From: Eucommia ulmoides | Lineage: Eukaryota > Streptophyta > Magnoliopsida > Garryales > Eucommiaceae | Length of the DNA stretch: 64,000 nt | Assembly: GCA_016647705.1 (NCBI GenBank) | Contig: CM028335.1 | Location: 18,206,905 to 18,270,904 of the forward strand | Direction: 5' to 3' | In this document: positions 54,496 through 64,000 of the stretch, one piece after another | How positions within the stretch are numbered: position 1 is the first letter of the stretch | Layout: the number at the start of each line of letters is the position of its first letter | Position numbers and translations under genes: made by a program | Notes under the pieces: generated by a model | Seen by the model: only the letters and a program-made list of their open reading frames with translations | The model's database searches: none | Told to the model about the DNA's origin: nothing

Positions 54496-55034
54496 TGTTA
54501 GGAAATCTCGTTTTCTAATCTGTATTGGGCAACATATTATTAGTTCTATTATATTAACTATTTAATTTAATGGGCTGAAATTAAGTGATCTAATTAATTT
54601 GGGTAAGCTCGTAGACTGCTCAAAATAATGTGGGCTGAATATGTAAATACCAATTTTTTATAGGGTGATTAGTGGATTATAAGAACCCTAATCACACCGT
54701 ATATAAAGAAAAATTAGAGTTATGGTCCCCAATATACCAAATCACAGACGGCTTTCCTTTTCCCCATCTGGAAGAGAAACGATAGTCTCATTAAGAAACT
54801 AAGGAGATTTGGTTGTGAAAGACAACATACCCACCTCGATCCGTGCCCTATTCGTAATCGATTGTCACAGGTTTTCCGCATCGGTAGACGATTGTTCGTA
54901 ATGGATTTAGGCATCGGTAGACGATTGTTCGTAATGGATTCAGGTACGTCATTTACGTGTTTATAGAACTCTTGATGATTTAACAAATTGCTATAGGGTT
55001 CATAGATTCATATCTATAGGATTAAATACCAACA
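54496..55034 (+). repeat. 5' LTR of copia element
   Basis: 539 bp, TG...CA. TATAAA box at 54702-54707. A 31-bp tandem duplication (GCATCGGTAGACGATTG unit, 54884-54945) is present here but not in the 3' LTR, explaining most of the length difference. Confidence 0.92.
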
Positions 55035-55082
55035 AGTAGTATCAAAGTCTGCTTCAAGTTGAATCATTAGGGTTATTAAGGT

Positions 55083-55781
55083 GGCGTTTGGTAACCGTTT
55101 CTGTTTCCATTCCAGTAGTGGGATGGGAATAGGATGGGATGGGAATTTTGTTTTCTTCTTAGGAGTAGAATCGCGTCTGGTAACGATAATTTTTTTTTTG
55201 TTTTGGGAAGAGAATTGTGTTTGGTAACGATTTTATCCTAAAATCCTCCTTTTTTTTTTTTTTTTTTTTTTTTTTTTGGCTTGACGGCGGTGGTGCCGTC
55301 GCCGGCCGGCCGGCGGTGCTCTAGCACCAGCGGACGGCAGTGGCTCCCGCTGGCGACGGCTGGAAGGCAATGGCGCCGGCACCAGTGACGGCAGGAAGGC
55401 AATGGCGCCGGCGACGGCCGGATAGCGGTGGCAGGTGGGTGACAATGGCCGACGGCCAGAAGTGGCCGGACGGTGACCAGCGACGGTCACCGGAGATGGC
55501 CGGCGACGGCCGACGGCAGCCGGCAACGGTCGCAGGCGGCGGCGGATGGTGGTCGCCGGCGGGATGAACAGTGACAATGTGTTTTGGGAATGGAATGGGA
55601 ATAATGAGAAACAATTTTTTTTTGTTTCTCATTTCTTAAGAAAAAAGTGGGCACAATTCTCAAATGGGAATGAAATAGAAACGGAAACAAAAATTATCAA
55701 ACGTTATTCCCAAACAGAATTCCCAAAAATCTGAGAATGGAATGGGAATTTCTGAAATCGAAACGGTTACCAAACGGGGCC
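55083..55781. mobile_element. MITE family B with GC-rich core, copy 2
   Basis: Perfect 16-bp terminal inverted repeats GTTTGGTAACCGTTTC. Internal arms (GTTTGGTAACGATTTTATCC, TTTTGTTTCTCATTT) match 26425-27027. The core (about 55279-55565) is a CpG-rich array of GGCGACGGCCGGAAGG-like units after a T26 run. It was inserted 49 bp after the copia 5' LTR. Confidence 0.85.
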
Positions 55782-56016
55782 CAAGTTTTTCAAATTCGTA
55801 GAATTTTAGGGTTTGTGTTTTCTCTATTAAAGTTGTATTCTTTATGGAATCGTGGGAGAAAACATTAAGATTTTGTGTGTTTTGATTTAATTTTTTGCTA
55901 AGAACTACAGATTTGTTACGGATCTAAGGAAAGAAAAACTCATTTTTTGGATTTTTTTGGGAGTTTTTCGCTGCAGAAAAATAAAAAAACGGATCAGAAT
56001 TTGAATCTGATCTAAT

Positions 56017-56395
56017 CGGTCGATTGACCCTAAAAATCGGTCAACCGATTTGATCAGAGGAATTCACTGTTTTTTGGGTACTAACCGAATCGGTCAACCG
56101 ATTCAGTCAGAAAGGGATCACCGTTTGATGTTTTGGCTTCTGACCGATTCGGTCGACCGATTTAATCGGTCGACCAAATCAGTCAGTTGTTCAAATTTTT
56201 GGTTTTGATCGATTCGGTCGACCAAACCTTATTGGCCGGTCGACCGACTGCTTCAGAACAGAGGCCAATAGGCCTCTGTCCAATTCGGTCAACCGAATCT
56301 TCAGGACCAGTCGACTGATTGGATGCTCCAACATCAGAAACTTTAACCCGTTGCACAATATTCAATTAACGAACCATTAGGACGGTCGACTAATG
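56017..56395. repeat. GGTCGACC palindrome cluster in copia leader
   Basis: About ten occurrences of TCGGTCGACCGA and variants (TCGGTCAACCGA, CCGGTCGACCGA, CAGTCGACTG) within 380 bp, at uneven spacing. Each is self-complementary and all are complementary to one another. Confidence 0.85.
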
Positions 56396-56490
56396 AAATC
56401 TTATATCTTGAAATAAATTAAAATGAAACAATATATTACCAAAATAATCTCTGTTGCGTAGTTTATTTTATTTTGGGATATTAAGATGTT

Positions 56491-56805
56491 GATGTTTGTT
56501 ATTTATGCGAACAATAGTCGGCCTAAAGGAAGACTATTGTTTAGCCGAATAATAAGCATTGATGTCTGTTATTTATGCGAACCATAATCGGCCTAAAGAA
56601 AAGTTATTGTTTAACTAAATAATAGATATTGATTTGAAATTAGTATGGTTATTATTTATATAATCAATAATCGGCCCAAATGAAGGTTATTATTTGGCCA
56701 AATAATAAACGTACCTGCGAAAATAAATGTGTGATGATTATAAAGTTTCCATGTGAACAGTAAGTCGATCCAAAGAAAGGCTTATTATTTGACATGATTT
56801 ATTAT
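56491..56805. repeat. About 70-bp tandem repeats in copia leader
   Basis: Two clear units (56491-56560, 56561-56630) and two weaker ones share GTTATTTATGCGAAC and CGGCCTAAAG...TATTGTTTA. Each contains an inverted repeat AATAGTC/GACTATT. Confidence 0.75.
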
Positions 56806-57005
56806 CAACATTTGATTATTGCACTAAGAGTACCACTTACAGTTAATTCTTCTGTCCAAATACTAGGAATTAATGTTGTACTAAGTATCTTAAGATGGGT
56901 CCCCCAATTTGAATTAATTATTCATGTCTAGTTTTATTATTTTATGACATGCTTGTGAGTATACTTGTTTATTTTGTTCTCTATACAATATTTGTTGCTA
57001 CTGCC

Positions 57006-57907
57006 ACGAATGATTTTGCCCAAGTTAGCAATATCCCAATGCTGAGCGGGACGAACTTCAAACTTTAGAAAGAAACCGTAGAGATTGTCCTCGGTTGTAT
57101 GGATTTAGATTAAACACTTCCGGATGATCAATCCACTGCTACTCCGGAAAACCTCAATGAGGTTAAAATAGAAAAGTGAGATCGGTCTAACCGAATGTGT
57201 TTGATGATCATGAAGCGCTCCATTTTGGAAGCATTTCGGGACTCTATTACTGAGAGCAAGAGCGACAAGAGGTTCCTGGAGGAAATTGAGCAATATTTTG
57301 CCAAGAACGAAAAGTATAAGGCGAGTAACCTTTTGGGTAAACTCGTCGCGATGAAGTATAAGGGTAAAGGAAACATAAGAGAGTACATCATGGAGATGTC
57401 TCATCTTGCGTCGAAACTAAAGGCACTAAATTAGAGTCGTCTGATGACTTGCTCGTGCACTTAGTTTTGATCTCTCTTCCTGCACACTTTTGGTAATTCA
57501 AAGTAAGTTATAATATTCAAAAGGACAAATGGTCCCTCAATGAGCCTATATCTCACTGTGTGCAAAAAGAATAGAGGCAGCAGCGAGATAAAACTGAAAG
57601 TGCTCCCTTGGCCTCAACCTCTCAAAACAAGAAAAGGAAGAGAGCTGAGGTTGTTGCGGAAGGATCTTCTCAGCAGAAGAAACTAAAGAAACAGGATGAG
57701 GAATTTACCTGCCACTTCTACAAGAAGACGGGACACATGAAGAAAGAGTGTTCCAAATACGCCGCCTGGCGTGCAAAGAAGGGTATGCTTCTAACTTTGG
57801 TTTGTTCTGAAGTTAATTTAACTTCTGTACCTAAGGATACTTGGTGGGTAAATTCTGGTGCTACTACTCACATAAGTATGACTATGCAGGGTTGCCTGTG
57901 GAGCTGA
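57006..57907 (+). pseudogene. Copia gag and protease
   Basis: Gag is readable from about 57020 (SNIPMLSGTNFKLW) through 57195-57434 (YFAKNEKYKASNLL, KGNIREYIMEMSHLASKL). The nucleocapsid/protease block 57608-57907 has a zinc knuckle whose second Cys is Tyr (CHFYKKTGHMKKEC) and the protease active site WWVNSGATTHIS, where the catalytic Asp has become Asn. Both would be inactive. A stop separates the blocks near 57432, with frame changes. Confidence 0.85.
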
Positions 57908-58308
57908 CCGCCAAGTGATGTTGAAAGATTCATCTTTGTGAGCGACGATAATAAAGTTGCAATGGAAGCTATAGGACTTTCAGATTACAGTTAAAAACTG
58001 GATTTTGTTTGGATTTGTATGCGACATTTGTTGCACCGTCTTTTAGACGGAATTTAATTTCTATTTTTAGTTTGGACAAATCAGGTTTTTCTTGTTCTTT
58101 CAAAAATAACAAAGTCAGTCTTTATTAAAATTCAAATTTTGTTGGTTCCAGTTCTTTAATTGATAATTTGTATATATGCTTGATGTTAGTTCCTATAACG
58201 AAATATTGCAAACAAGTTCACGTAGTACAAAGTGAAAATTAAGTGAGAATTCCGTCACCTTATGGCACAAGTGTTTAGGTTATATCTCTAAACAGAGAAT
58301 TCAGAGAC

Positions 58309-59100
58309 GTGTTGGATGGAATTCTTGAACCCCTAGATCTGACAGACTTTCAAGTCTGTATCGAGTGCATCAAGGGAAAACGAATAAAAGATAGAAAATT
58401 AAGTGCCAAGAAAGCTACAGATGTCTTAAAACTAATACATACGAATATCTGTGGTCCATTCCCTACGGCTTTATGGAATGGACAACAGTATTTCATTACG
58501 TTCATAGACAACTACTCTCATTATGAGTACCTATAATTGATTCATGAGAAGTCTCAATCTTTGGACGTTTTCAAGTCTTTCAAAGCTGAAGTTGAACTTC
58601 AACTTAAAAAGAAAATTAAGGCTTTCATTTCGGATCGTAGTAGTGAATACTACGGGAGAAATGACGGATCAGGAGAATAATGTCCAAAACCCTTTGTAAT
58701 TTTCCTCAATGAGTGTGGAATTGTTCCGCAATACACCATGCGAGGCAAACCCAGCATGAACGGTGTTGCAGAGCGACGAAACCGAACTCTTAAGGATATG
58801 GTAAGGAGTATGATTAGTCATTCCTCCTTACCAGAGTCACTTTGGGGAGAAGCTTTAAAGACCGCAGTGTATATCCTTAACAAGATACCGAGCAAAGCAG
58901 TTGTCAAAAACCCCTATGAACTTTGGACAGGCAAGAATCTTAGCATTAGGCACTTGTACATATGGGGTTGTCCAGTTGAGGAATGGCTTTATAGGCCACA
59001 TGAAAGAAAATTGGACTGAAGGACGGTTAACTACTATTTTGTTGGTTACCCTGAACGTTCCCGAGGTTACAAGTTTTATGATCCCACATCAAGATCCTTC
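58309..59100 (+). pseudogene. Copia integrase
   Basis: Seen: CIECIKGKR of the zinc/pre-integrase region, then HTNICGPFP (first catalytic Asp replaced by Asn), YFITFIDNYS, ISDRSSEYY and [16 protein letters not shown] with the catalytic Glu. [18 protein letters not shown] and PYELWTGK follow, as in copia. Stops near 58534 and 58678 and a frame change near 58975 break it. Confidence 0.88.
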
Positions 59101-59418
59101 TTTAAAACGGGAAATGCGAGATTCCTTGAGGATGTTGAGTTTGAGGGAGAAGAAACTAAAAGGAATATTGTCTTTGAAGAAAACTCTGTTATTGACGATG
59201 ATCAGGTCTCTATACCTATTGCTATTCAAGACAGTTTTCTTCGAAGGGGAATTTGTTATTGACGGTGACCAGATCTCTATACCTATTGTTGTTCAAGACA
59301 CAGTCCCGACTCTAGACAACAATGTTCAGGCTCCTATTCCTGACATTGTTTCAGACCAAGACAACAATATGATTCTTCCTCAAACACAACCTATAGAACA
59401 ACTCAACAACCTCAAGAA

Positions 59419-60130
59419 GTGCCATTAAGGAGATCCACTAGGGAGAGGAGAAATGCGATTTTGGACGAATATATCGTCTTTCTCCAAGAACATGAAGATG
59501 GCGTTGGTTTAACAGAGGATGATCCAATCAACTTTTGTCAAGCCATGCGTAGTTCTAACTCTCAAAAGTGGATTGATGTCATGAAGGTTGGGTTGAAGTC
59601 TATGAAACACAATAACGTTTGACATCTCGTCGAGTTACCTGAAGGTATGAAGCCCATTGGTTGTAAATGGATATTTAAAACCAAAAGGAATTCGAAGGGC
59701 AATATCGAGAGATATAAGGCTTGTCTAGTCCCTAAACTCAGAAAGAAGGCGTAGATTACAAAAAGACTTTCTCTCCGGTATCTTCGAAAAACTCTTTTAG
59801 AACTATAATGGCACCGGTGGCTCATTTTGATCGAGAGCTGCATCAGATGGATGTCAAGACTGCGTTTCTCATTTGAGACATTGACGAAATAATTTATATG
59901 GTACAACCAGAAAACTTTGTATCGGGAGATCCAAAGTCTATGGTCTGCAAGTTGAATAAATCCATCTATAGTCTCAAACAGGCTTCCCGTCAATGATATC
60001 ACAAGTTTCATCAAGTCATCACCTCGTACGGTTTTAAGGCGAATGTCGTTAATAACTGTGTATATCACAAGTTCAGTAGGAGTAAATATATCTTTCGGGT
60101 ATTATATGTCGATGATATTCTGCTCGCTAG
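59419..60130 (+). pseudogene. Copia reverse transcriptase
   Basis: Starts with the linker LRRSTRERRNAILDEYIVFL, then KWIDVMKVGLKSM, CKWIFKTKRNSKGNIERYKA, HQMDVKTAFLI, KLNKSIYSLKQASRQ and the intact catalytic VLYVDDILLASND (about 60098-60136). Stops at 59620, near 59728, 59873 and 59995 inactivate it. Confidence 0.88.
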
Positions 60131-61080
60131 CAATGATATAGGCTTATTGCACGAAACCAAGAAATTTCTGACGAAGAAATTCGAGATGAAAGATCTTGAT
60201 AACGCCTTTTTTGTATTAGGTATTCAAATACTAAAAGATCGTTCCCGAGGTGTCCTTAGATTGTCACAAAAAGAGCTATATCGATAAGATTCTGAGTAGA
60301 TTCGGCATAAAAAATAGTAAAGCAGGAGACACGCCCGTGGCTAAAAGAGACAAGTTTAGTCTCAAACAGTGCCCCAATAATGATTTTGAAAGGAAAGAGA
60401 AGCAAAAGATTCCTTATGCATCGGTAGTAGAGCGTCTAATGTACGCTCTAGTCTATACTTGTCCCAACATAACATTTATAGTGGGAGTTTTGGATAGATA
60501 CTTGAGTGGTCAAGGCATGCGATATTGGAAGGCAGCCAAACGCGTGATGCGTTATTTGAGGAGAACAAAATACTACATGCTCACTTATCGGTGATCAGAC
60601 AGTTTAGAGATCATTGGGTTCTCTGACTCCGATTTTGAGGGATGCCAGAATAGCAAGCGATCCGCATCAGGCTACATCTTTATGTTGGCTGGAGAAGCTA
60701 TCTCATGGAAATTTGCTAAGCATACTCTCATAGCTTTTTCAACCATGGCTGCGGAGTTCATTGCTTGCTATGAGGCGTTCAACCACGGAATATGATTGCA
60801 GAACTTTGTCACTAGACTGCGTGTGGTAGATGGCATTGAAAGACCATTGAAGATTTATTGTGACTGGCGGTGCTTTACTCCAACAACAACAGGAGCTCTA
60901 CAAAGTCGAAATTTATCGACATCAAATTTCTAGTTGTTAAGGAGAGAGTTCAGGATAAACAGATTTCCATAGAACATATAGGAACAAATTTTATGCTAAC
61001 GGCCCATTAACCAAGGGCTTAACCCCTAAGGTCTTTCATGATCACACTGCTCATATGAGTGTTATTTTTTGTAATACCTT
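60131..61080 (+). pseudogene. Copia RNase H
   Basis: KKFLTKKFEMKDLDNAFFVLG leads into 60250-60594 (SYIDKILSRFGIKNSKAGDTPV, YASVVERLMYALVYTCPNI, AKRVMRYLRRTKYYML). Then, after TGA, IGFSDSDFEGCQNSKRSASGY, ISWKFAKHT and AFSTMAAEFIACYEA. Later stops follow near 60793 and beyond. The polypurine tract follows at about 61255. Confidence 0.85.
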
Positions 61081-61269
61081 GGTTTAGTGAGAGTCATTTT
61101 TATGTTCACGACTGTATTGTTATAAAAGTTGCGGTAATTCAATTGCTAGTATATGAGATGGATCAGATTGTTTAAAGAAAAGTATAAGGATAAATAGCAT
61201 ATGGATGCGTGCCTAAGGAATTTTGTGATATAATTGTTTCAGGAATAATATGTAGCCCAAGTGGGAGAT

Positions 61270-61774
61270 TGTTAGGAAATCTCGTTTTCTAATCTATATT
61301 GGGCAACATATTATTAGTTTAATTATATTAGCTATTTAATTTAATAGACTGAAATTAAGTGATCTAATTAATTTGGGTAAACCCGTAGACTGCTCAAATA
61401 TTGTGGGTTGAATGTGTAGATACCGGTTTTTATGGAGTGATTAGGAGATTATGAGAACCCTAATCATACTATATATAAAGAAAAGTTAAGGTTATGGTCC
61501 CCAATATACCAAATCACAAACGGCTTCTCTTCTCCTCATCTGGAAGAGAAACGACAGTCCCATTGAGAAACTAAGGAGATTTGGTTGAGAAAAACCACAT
61601 ACCCACCTCGATCCGTGCCCTATTCGTGATCGATCATCACAGGTTTTACATATCGGTAGTCGATCGTTCGTAATGGATCCAAATACGCGATTTACGTGTT
61701 TATAGAACTCTTGATGATTTGACATGTTGCTATAGGATTTATAGATTCAGATCTATAAGGATTAAATGCCAACA
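61270..61774 (+). repeat. 3' LTR of copia element
   Basis: 505 bp matching 54496-55034, with one copy of the GGTAGACGATTG-type unit instead of two. TATATAAA at 61472-61479. Ends CCAACA. Confidence 0.92.
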
Positions 61775-62654
61775 CCTAGAAAGCACGGACACTCCGCCGG
61801 AAACTGAGTGTCGGTGCCCGACATACATCAGAAACCAACACGCCTTCGACACGGCTCTGACACGTGTTGGAACGTGTCTGAAATTTTCATTTATTTTTAT
61901 TAATTCCGACACGGCGCAGACACACAAAGGTAACCGTATCGGACACGCGAAGGTAAACGTGTCAGTCAAGTTGGACGATGAGATGATACTCTCCGATCTA
62001 CCAAATCTAACGAGATGGAGAACTCACCAAGCATGCATAGAGGGATTGCTACGCAGATTTCGATCAGGCCTCGTCGTCGACAGTGAGAAAGCGTGGACGA
62101 CGACAGCGACGACCTCGAGAATGGATGACAATGGCGACGACCTCGGGCGTGGACGATGACGGCAAAGACCTCGAGCGTGGACGACGATGACAAGGGTGGA
62201 CGGCGACGGCGACGGCTGCATCAAATGCTTCTCCGTTGGATAACAGTGTCGGTCAAAAAACAGGGAAGTTGTTTGATGTAGGGAGTACATCGAGACAAGT
62301 AAGTTGTTTTTTGACTAGTGGAGTACAGCTAATGCCCGTTGCCCAATACCTTTTTAAATTTATCTTTTTTTTATTCTATTATTTTTTTTTTTTAAATCTG
62401 AATTTTTCTGTTGTTTTAATTTTTTCTGTTTTTTAAATTTTTTCTGTTTTATTTTTTTGTAATATTTTTAAAATTATAAATTATAGCATTATTTTATTTA
62501 TAAATTATAACTTATTATACTATAACTTCTATGTCTAGGTTAATAATCAGAAAAACTAAATGATATTTTCTGTTTTTCTTTTGTTTTTTTCACTATTTTT
62601 TTTATTTTGATATATAATTATAATTATCTTAATATTTTTTTAAATCAATTTACT

Positions 62655-62727
<73 letters not shown>

Positions 62728-62870
62728 TTTATTTTATTTTTATTGTCGTGTCCATGCCTTGTCCGTGTCGGGATTTTTGAAAAATTGTCAGGTCTCCGTG
62801 TCCGTGTCGGGGTTTTTGAAAAATTGTCGTGTCTTTGTGTCCGTGTCGTTTCGTGTCCGTGCTTCCTAGG
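61775..62870. mobile_element. TIR element at copia LTR border
   Basis: Termini CCTAGAAAGCACGGACAC and, in complement, CCTAGGAAGCACGGACAC (17 of 18 identical). The direct repeat CCAACACCT lies on both sides (61769-61777 and 62871-62879), consistent with a 9-bp Mutator-type duplication overlapping the end. Sub-terminal repeats GTGTCGGTGCCCGACA and GTCCGTGTCGGG recur. The interior contains a GACGACCTCGAGCGTGGACG minisatellite (62095-62215) and an AT-rich half. No transposase. Confidence 0.75.
62662..62727. repeat. (GT)n(AT)n microsatellite
   Basis: About 22 GT units followed by ten TA units, inside the TIR element. Confidence 0.95.
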
Positions 62871-62891
62871 CCAACACCTTAACGTTTATGC

Positions 62892-63584
62892 AGTGTTCTA
62901 AAAGGCGGGGGTGAGGGCGGAAGCGGGGCGTAAGCCCATACATGAATGTTTAATATTTTAAAAATAATATATATAGTTAAAAAATACCAAAAATAATTTA
63001 AAAAGATATATATGATATTTAATTAAAAAAATGAAAAACAATGTAAATTTGCGGAAAGTTTGGGGTTCAAATAGGAACTTGTAGAAAGTTAGAGAGAAGA
63101 GATCAATGAGTTCAGGAAAAGGTGGGGTTGTTTTGGTAAATTTTGGGGTATGCAGCGAGTTTTAGAAACTACTAGGGTAGATTCTGTTATTTGGAGGATA
63201 AGAAGGCAATAGGAATAAGGGATTAAAAGAAGGCAACAATGAGACTTATGGTTAGTGATCGAAAGAAAAGAAAAAAGACAAAAAAGGTGATGTAGCAAAG
63301 CTTGCAATCGAAGGCTAGAGGGTAGGGATGGCGGCTTAGGGTTCGCGATCGAATGCCAGAGGCCAAGTTCGAGATGGTCAACAATTCGAAATGCAGCAGA
63401 GGAGAGATCATTGAAGACCGGTCAGCATTTAAAAATAAAATAAAGTAACAGGTAAAATCAACGATACACGTCGGCCAGCCTCACTGGGCGTACACCCACC
63501 AGGCTTTGCTGCCACCCCCACCCCCCCAAAACCCAATCACCCAAGTGTGATTTTGGTGCGCCTTGCCCCTGACAACATTGAGTT
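62892..63584. mobile_element. Candidate MITE-like element
   Basis: CAGTGTTCTAAAAGGCG at the left and, in complement of the right end, CAATGTTGTCAGGGGCAAGG are imperfect inverted repeats with small indels. The interior has a repeated phrase GCRATCGAAKGCYAGAGG (63302, 63347) and no gene. Confidence 0.4.
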
Positions 63585-64000
63585 TATGGTAGATGAGCAG
63601 ATCAGAAGTTGAGAAGGCTAATAAGTAAGTAGATCCAAATTCTTCAAAGTTGGATCTCAGAATTAGAATGCTAGATCAATGGCTTATCATGGTAGATTTA
63701 GGATTTTATTACACGGTTGACTATTGAAGATAGGATTGGGGAGCAGAATTACGAGGGAAGTAGGACTAAATTTAGGGATTAGAAGGAGGTGGACAATTGC
63801 TAGAGTAAACCCGAAAAGTCGACGGGTTTAAGTGACTGAGACCCCACAAAACCGAGATCAAAACAAAAATGGACTCAGTTGGCTAGGGTCTATTTTCTTA
63901 AAACCGAACAATGTCGGTGCAGGTGACGTTTTTTTTACAAAACCCGCACAACCCGAGCCATGGCAAATTTATTGCCTCCTAAAAATTAAGAACCAGAAAA
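63585..64000. other. Gene-free right edge
   Basis: No frame or family recognised. AACCCGAAAAGTCGACGGGTT (63810-63831) is a short inverted repeat. Confidence 0.4.

Larger units (their letters stand above)
54496..61774 (+). mobile_element. Degenerate full-length Ty1/copia element
   Basis: LTRs 54496-55034 and 61270-61774 start TGTTAGGAAATC and end CCAACA. A primer site (TAGTATCAAAGTC, tRNA-iMet type, 55036-) follows the 5' LTR and a purine tract AAGTGGGAGA precedes the 3' LTR. The left flank is CCTTA (54491-54495). The matching CCTTA lies at 62877-62881, displaced by a later TIR insertion. Coding order gag, protease, integrase, RT, RNase H is that of copia. LTRs differ by roughly 10% over the first 200 bp and coding blocks contain many stops. 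A family B MITE sits in the leader. Confidence 0.92.

Noticed and set aside
55233-55632. Minus-strand frames of 103-114 codons
   Set aside because: Same artefact in the second GC-cored MITE.
59562-60068. 168-codon minus-strand frame
   Set aside because: Antisense of the copia reverse transcriptase, whose motifs are clear on the plus strand.

Overview
This 64-kb window is nuclear DNA of a flowering plant, probably a eudicot. It is AT-rich and intron-bearing, and most of it is retrotransposons and small inverted-repeat (MITE-like) elements. Only two host genes with intact reading frames are recognisable. One is a single-coding-exon family-GT17 N-acetylglucosaminyltransferase (minus strand, 21380-22471). 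The other is the 3' half of a Rab-GAP/TBC-domain gene (minus strand, five exons between 37625 and 47468). A third host-derived locus is a two-exon decayed fragment of a cationic amino acid transporter (CAT) gene at 28887-29439. No rRNA, tRNA, CRISPR array or microbial operon was seen.

Layout: 1-2207 looks like the LTR side of a decayed minus-strand Ty3 element. 2213-15235 is a full-length Athila-type Ty3 element with both LTRs, a tRNA-Asp primer site, gag-pol, a third ORF and a 5-bp target duplication, but with many stop codons. 16745-19804 is a 5'-truncated chromodomain Ty3 element. 20711-36210 carries the GT17 gene, the CAT relic, several MITE-like elements and a 1.8-kb TRIM-like element nested in an older MITE. 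37625-47468 is the TBC gene; its largest intron holds a deleted Tat-lineage element (40226-45243) in which pol is fused to an LTR remnant. 49477-49831 is a 355-bp complete TRIM. 50430-53076 holds MITE relics, a 32-base poly-G run, a non-LTR (RTE-like) fragment and a solo-LTR candidate. 54496-61774 is a degenerate Ty1/copia element with a GC-cored MITE in its leader. A TIR element (61775-62870) sits exactly at its 3' LTR/host junction.

The insertions can be ordered. The copia element came first (LTRs roughly 10% apart by eye over about 200 bp). It was then hit by a GC-cored MITE near 55083 and by a TIR element at 61775. The Athila LTRs differ by about 5% over 915 hand-aligned bp, so that element is younger. 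The TRIM at 32363 split a pre-existing MITE. The Tat element entered the TBC intron, left a CCCCC duplication, and later lost its 3' pol and most of one LTR.

I found no coherent new multi-gene system. The most unusual structures are the CCGCCTAGGCGG repeat family shared by the Athila LTRs and its pol-ORF3 spacer, the palindrome clusters in the copia leader, the CpG-rich minisatellite core of one MITE family, the pol-LTR fusion in the Tat element, and a possible spliced uORF upstream of the GT17 gene. All comparisons rest on reading the sequence and recalling families; no database search was possible.
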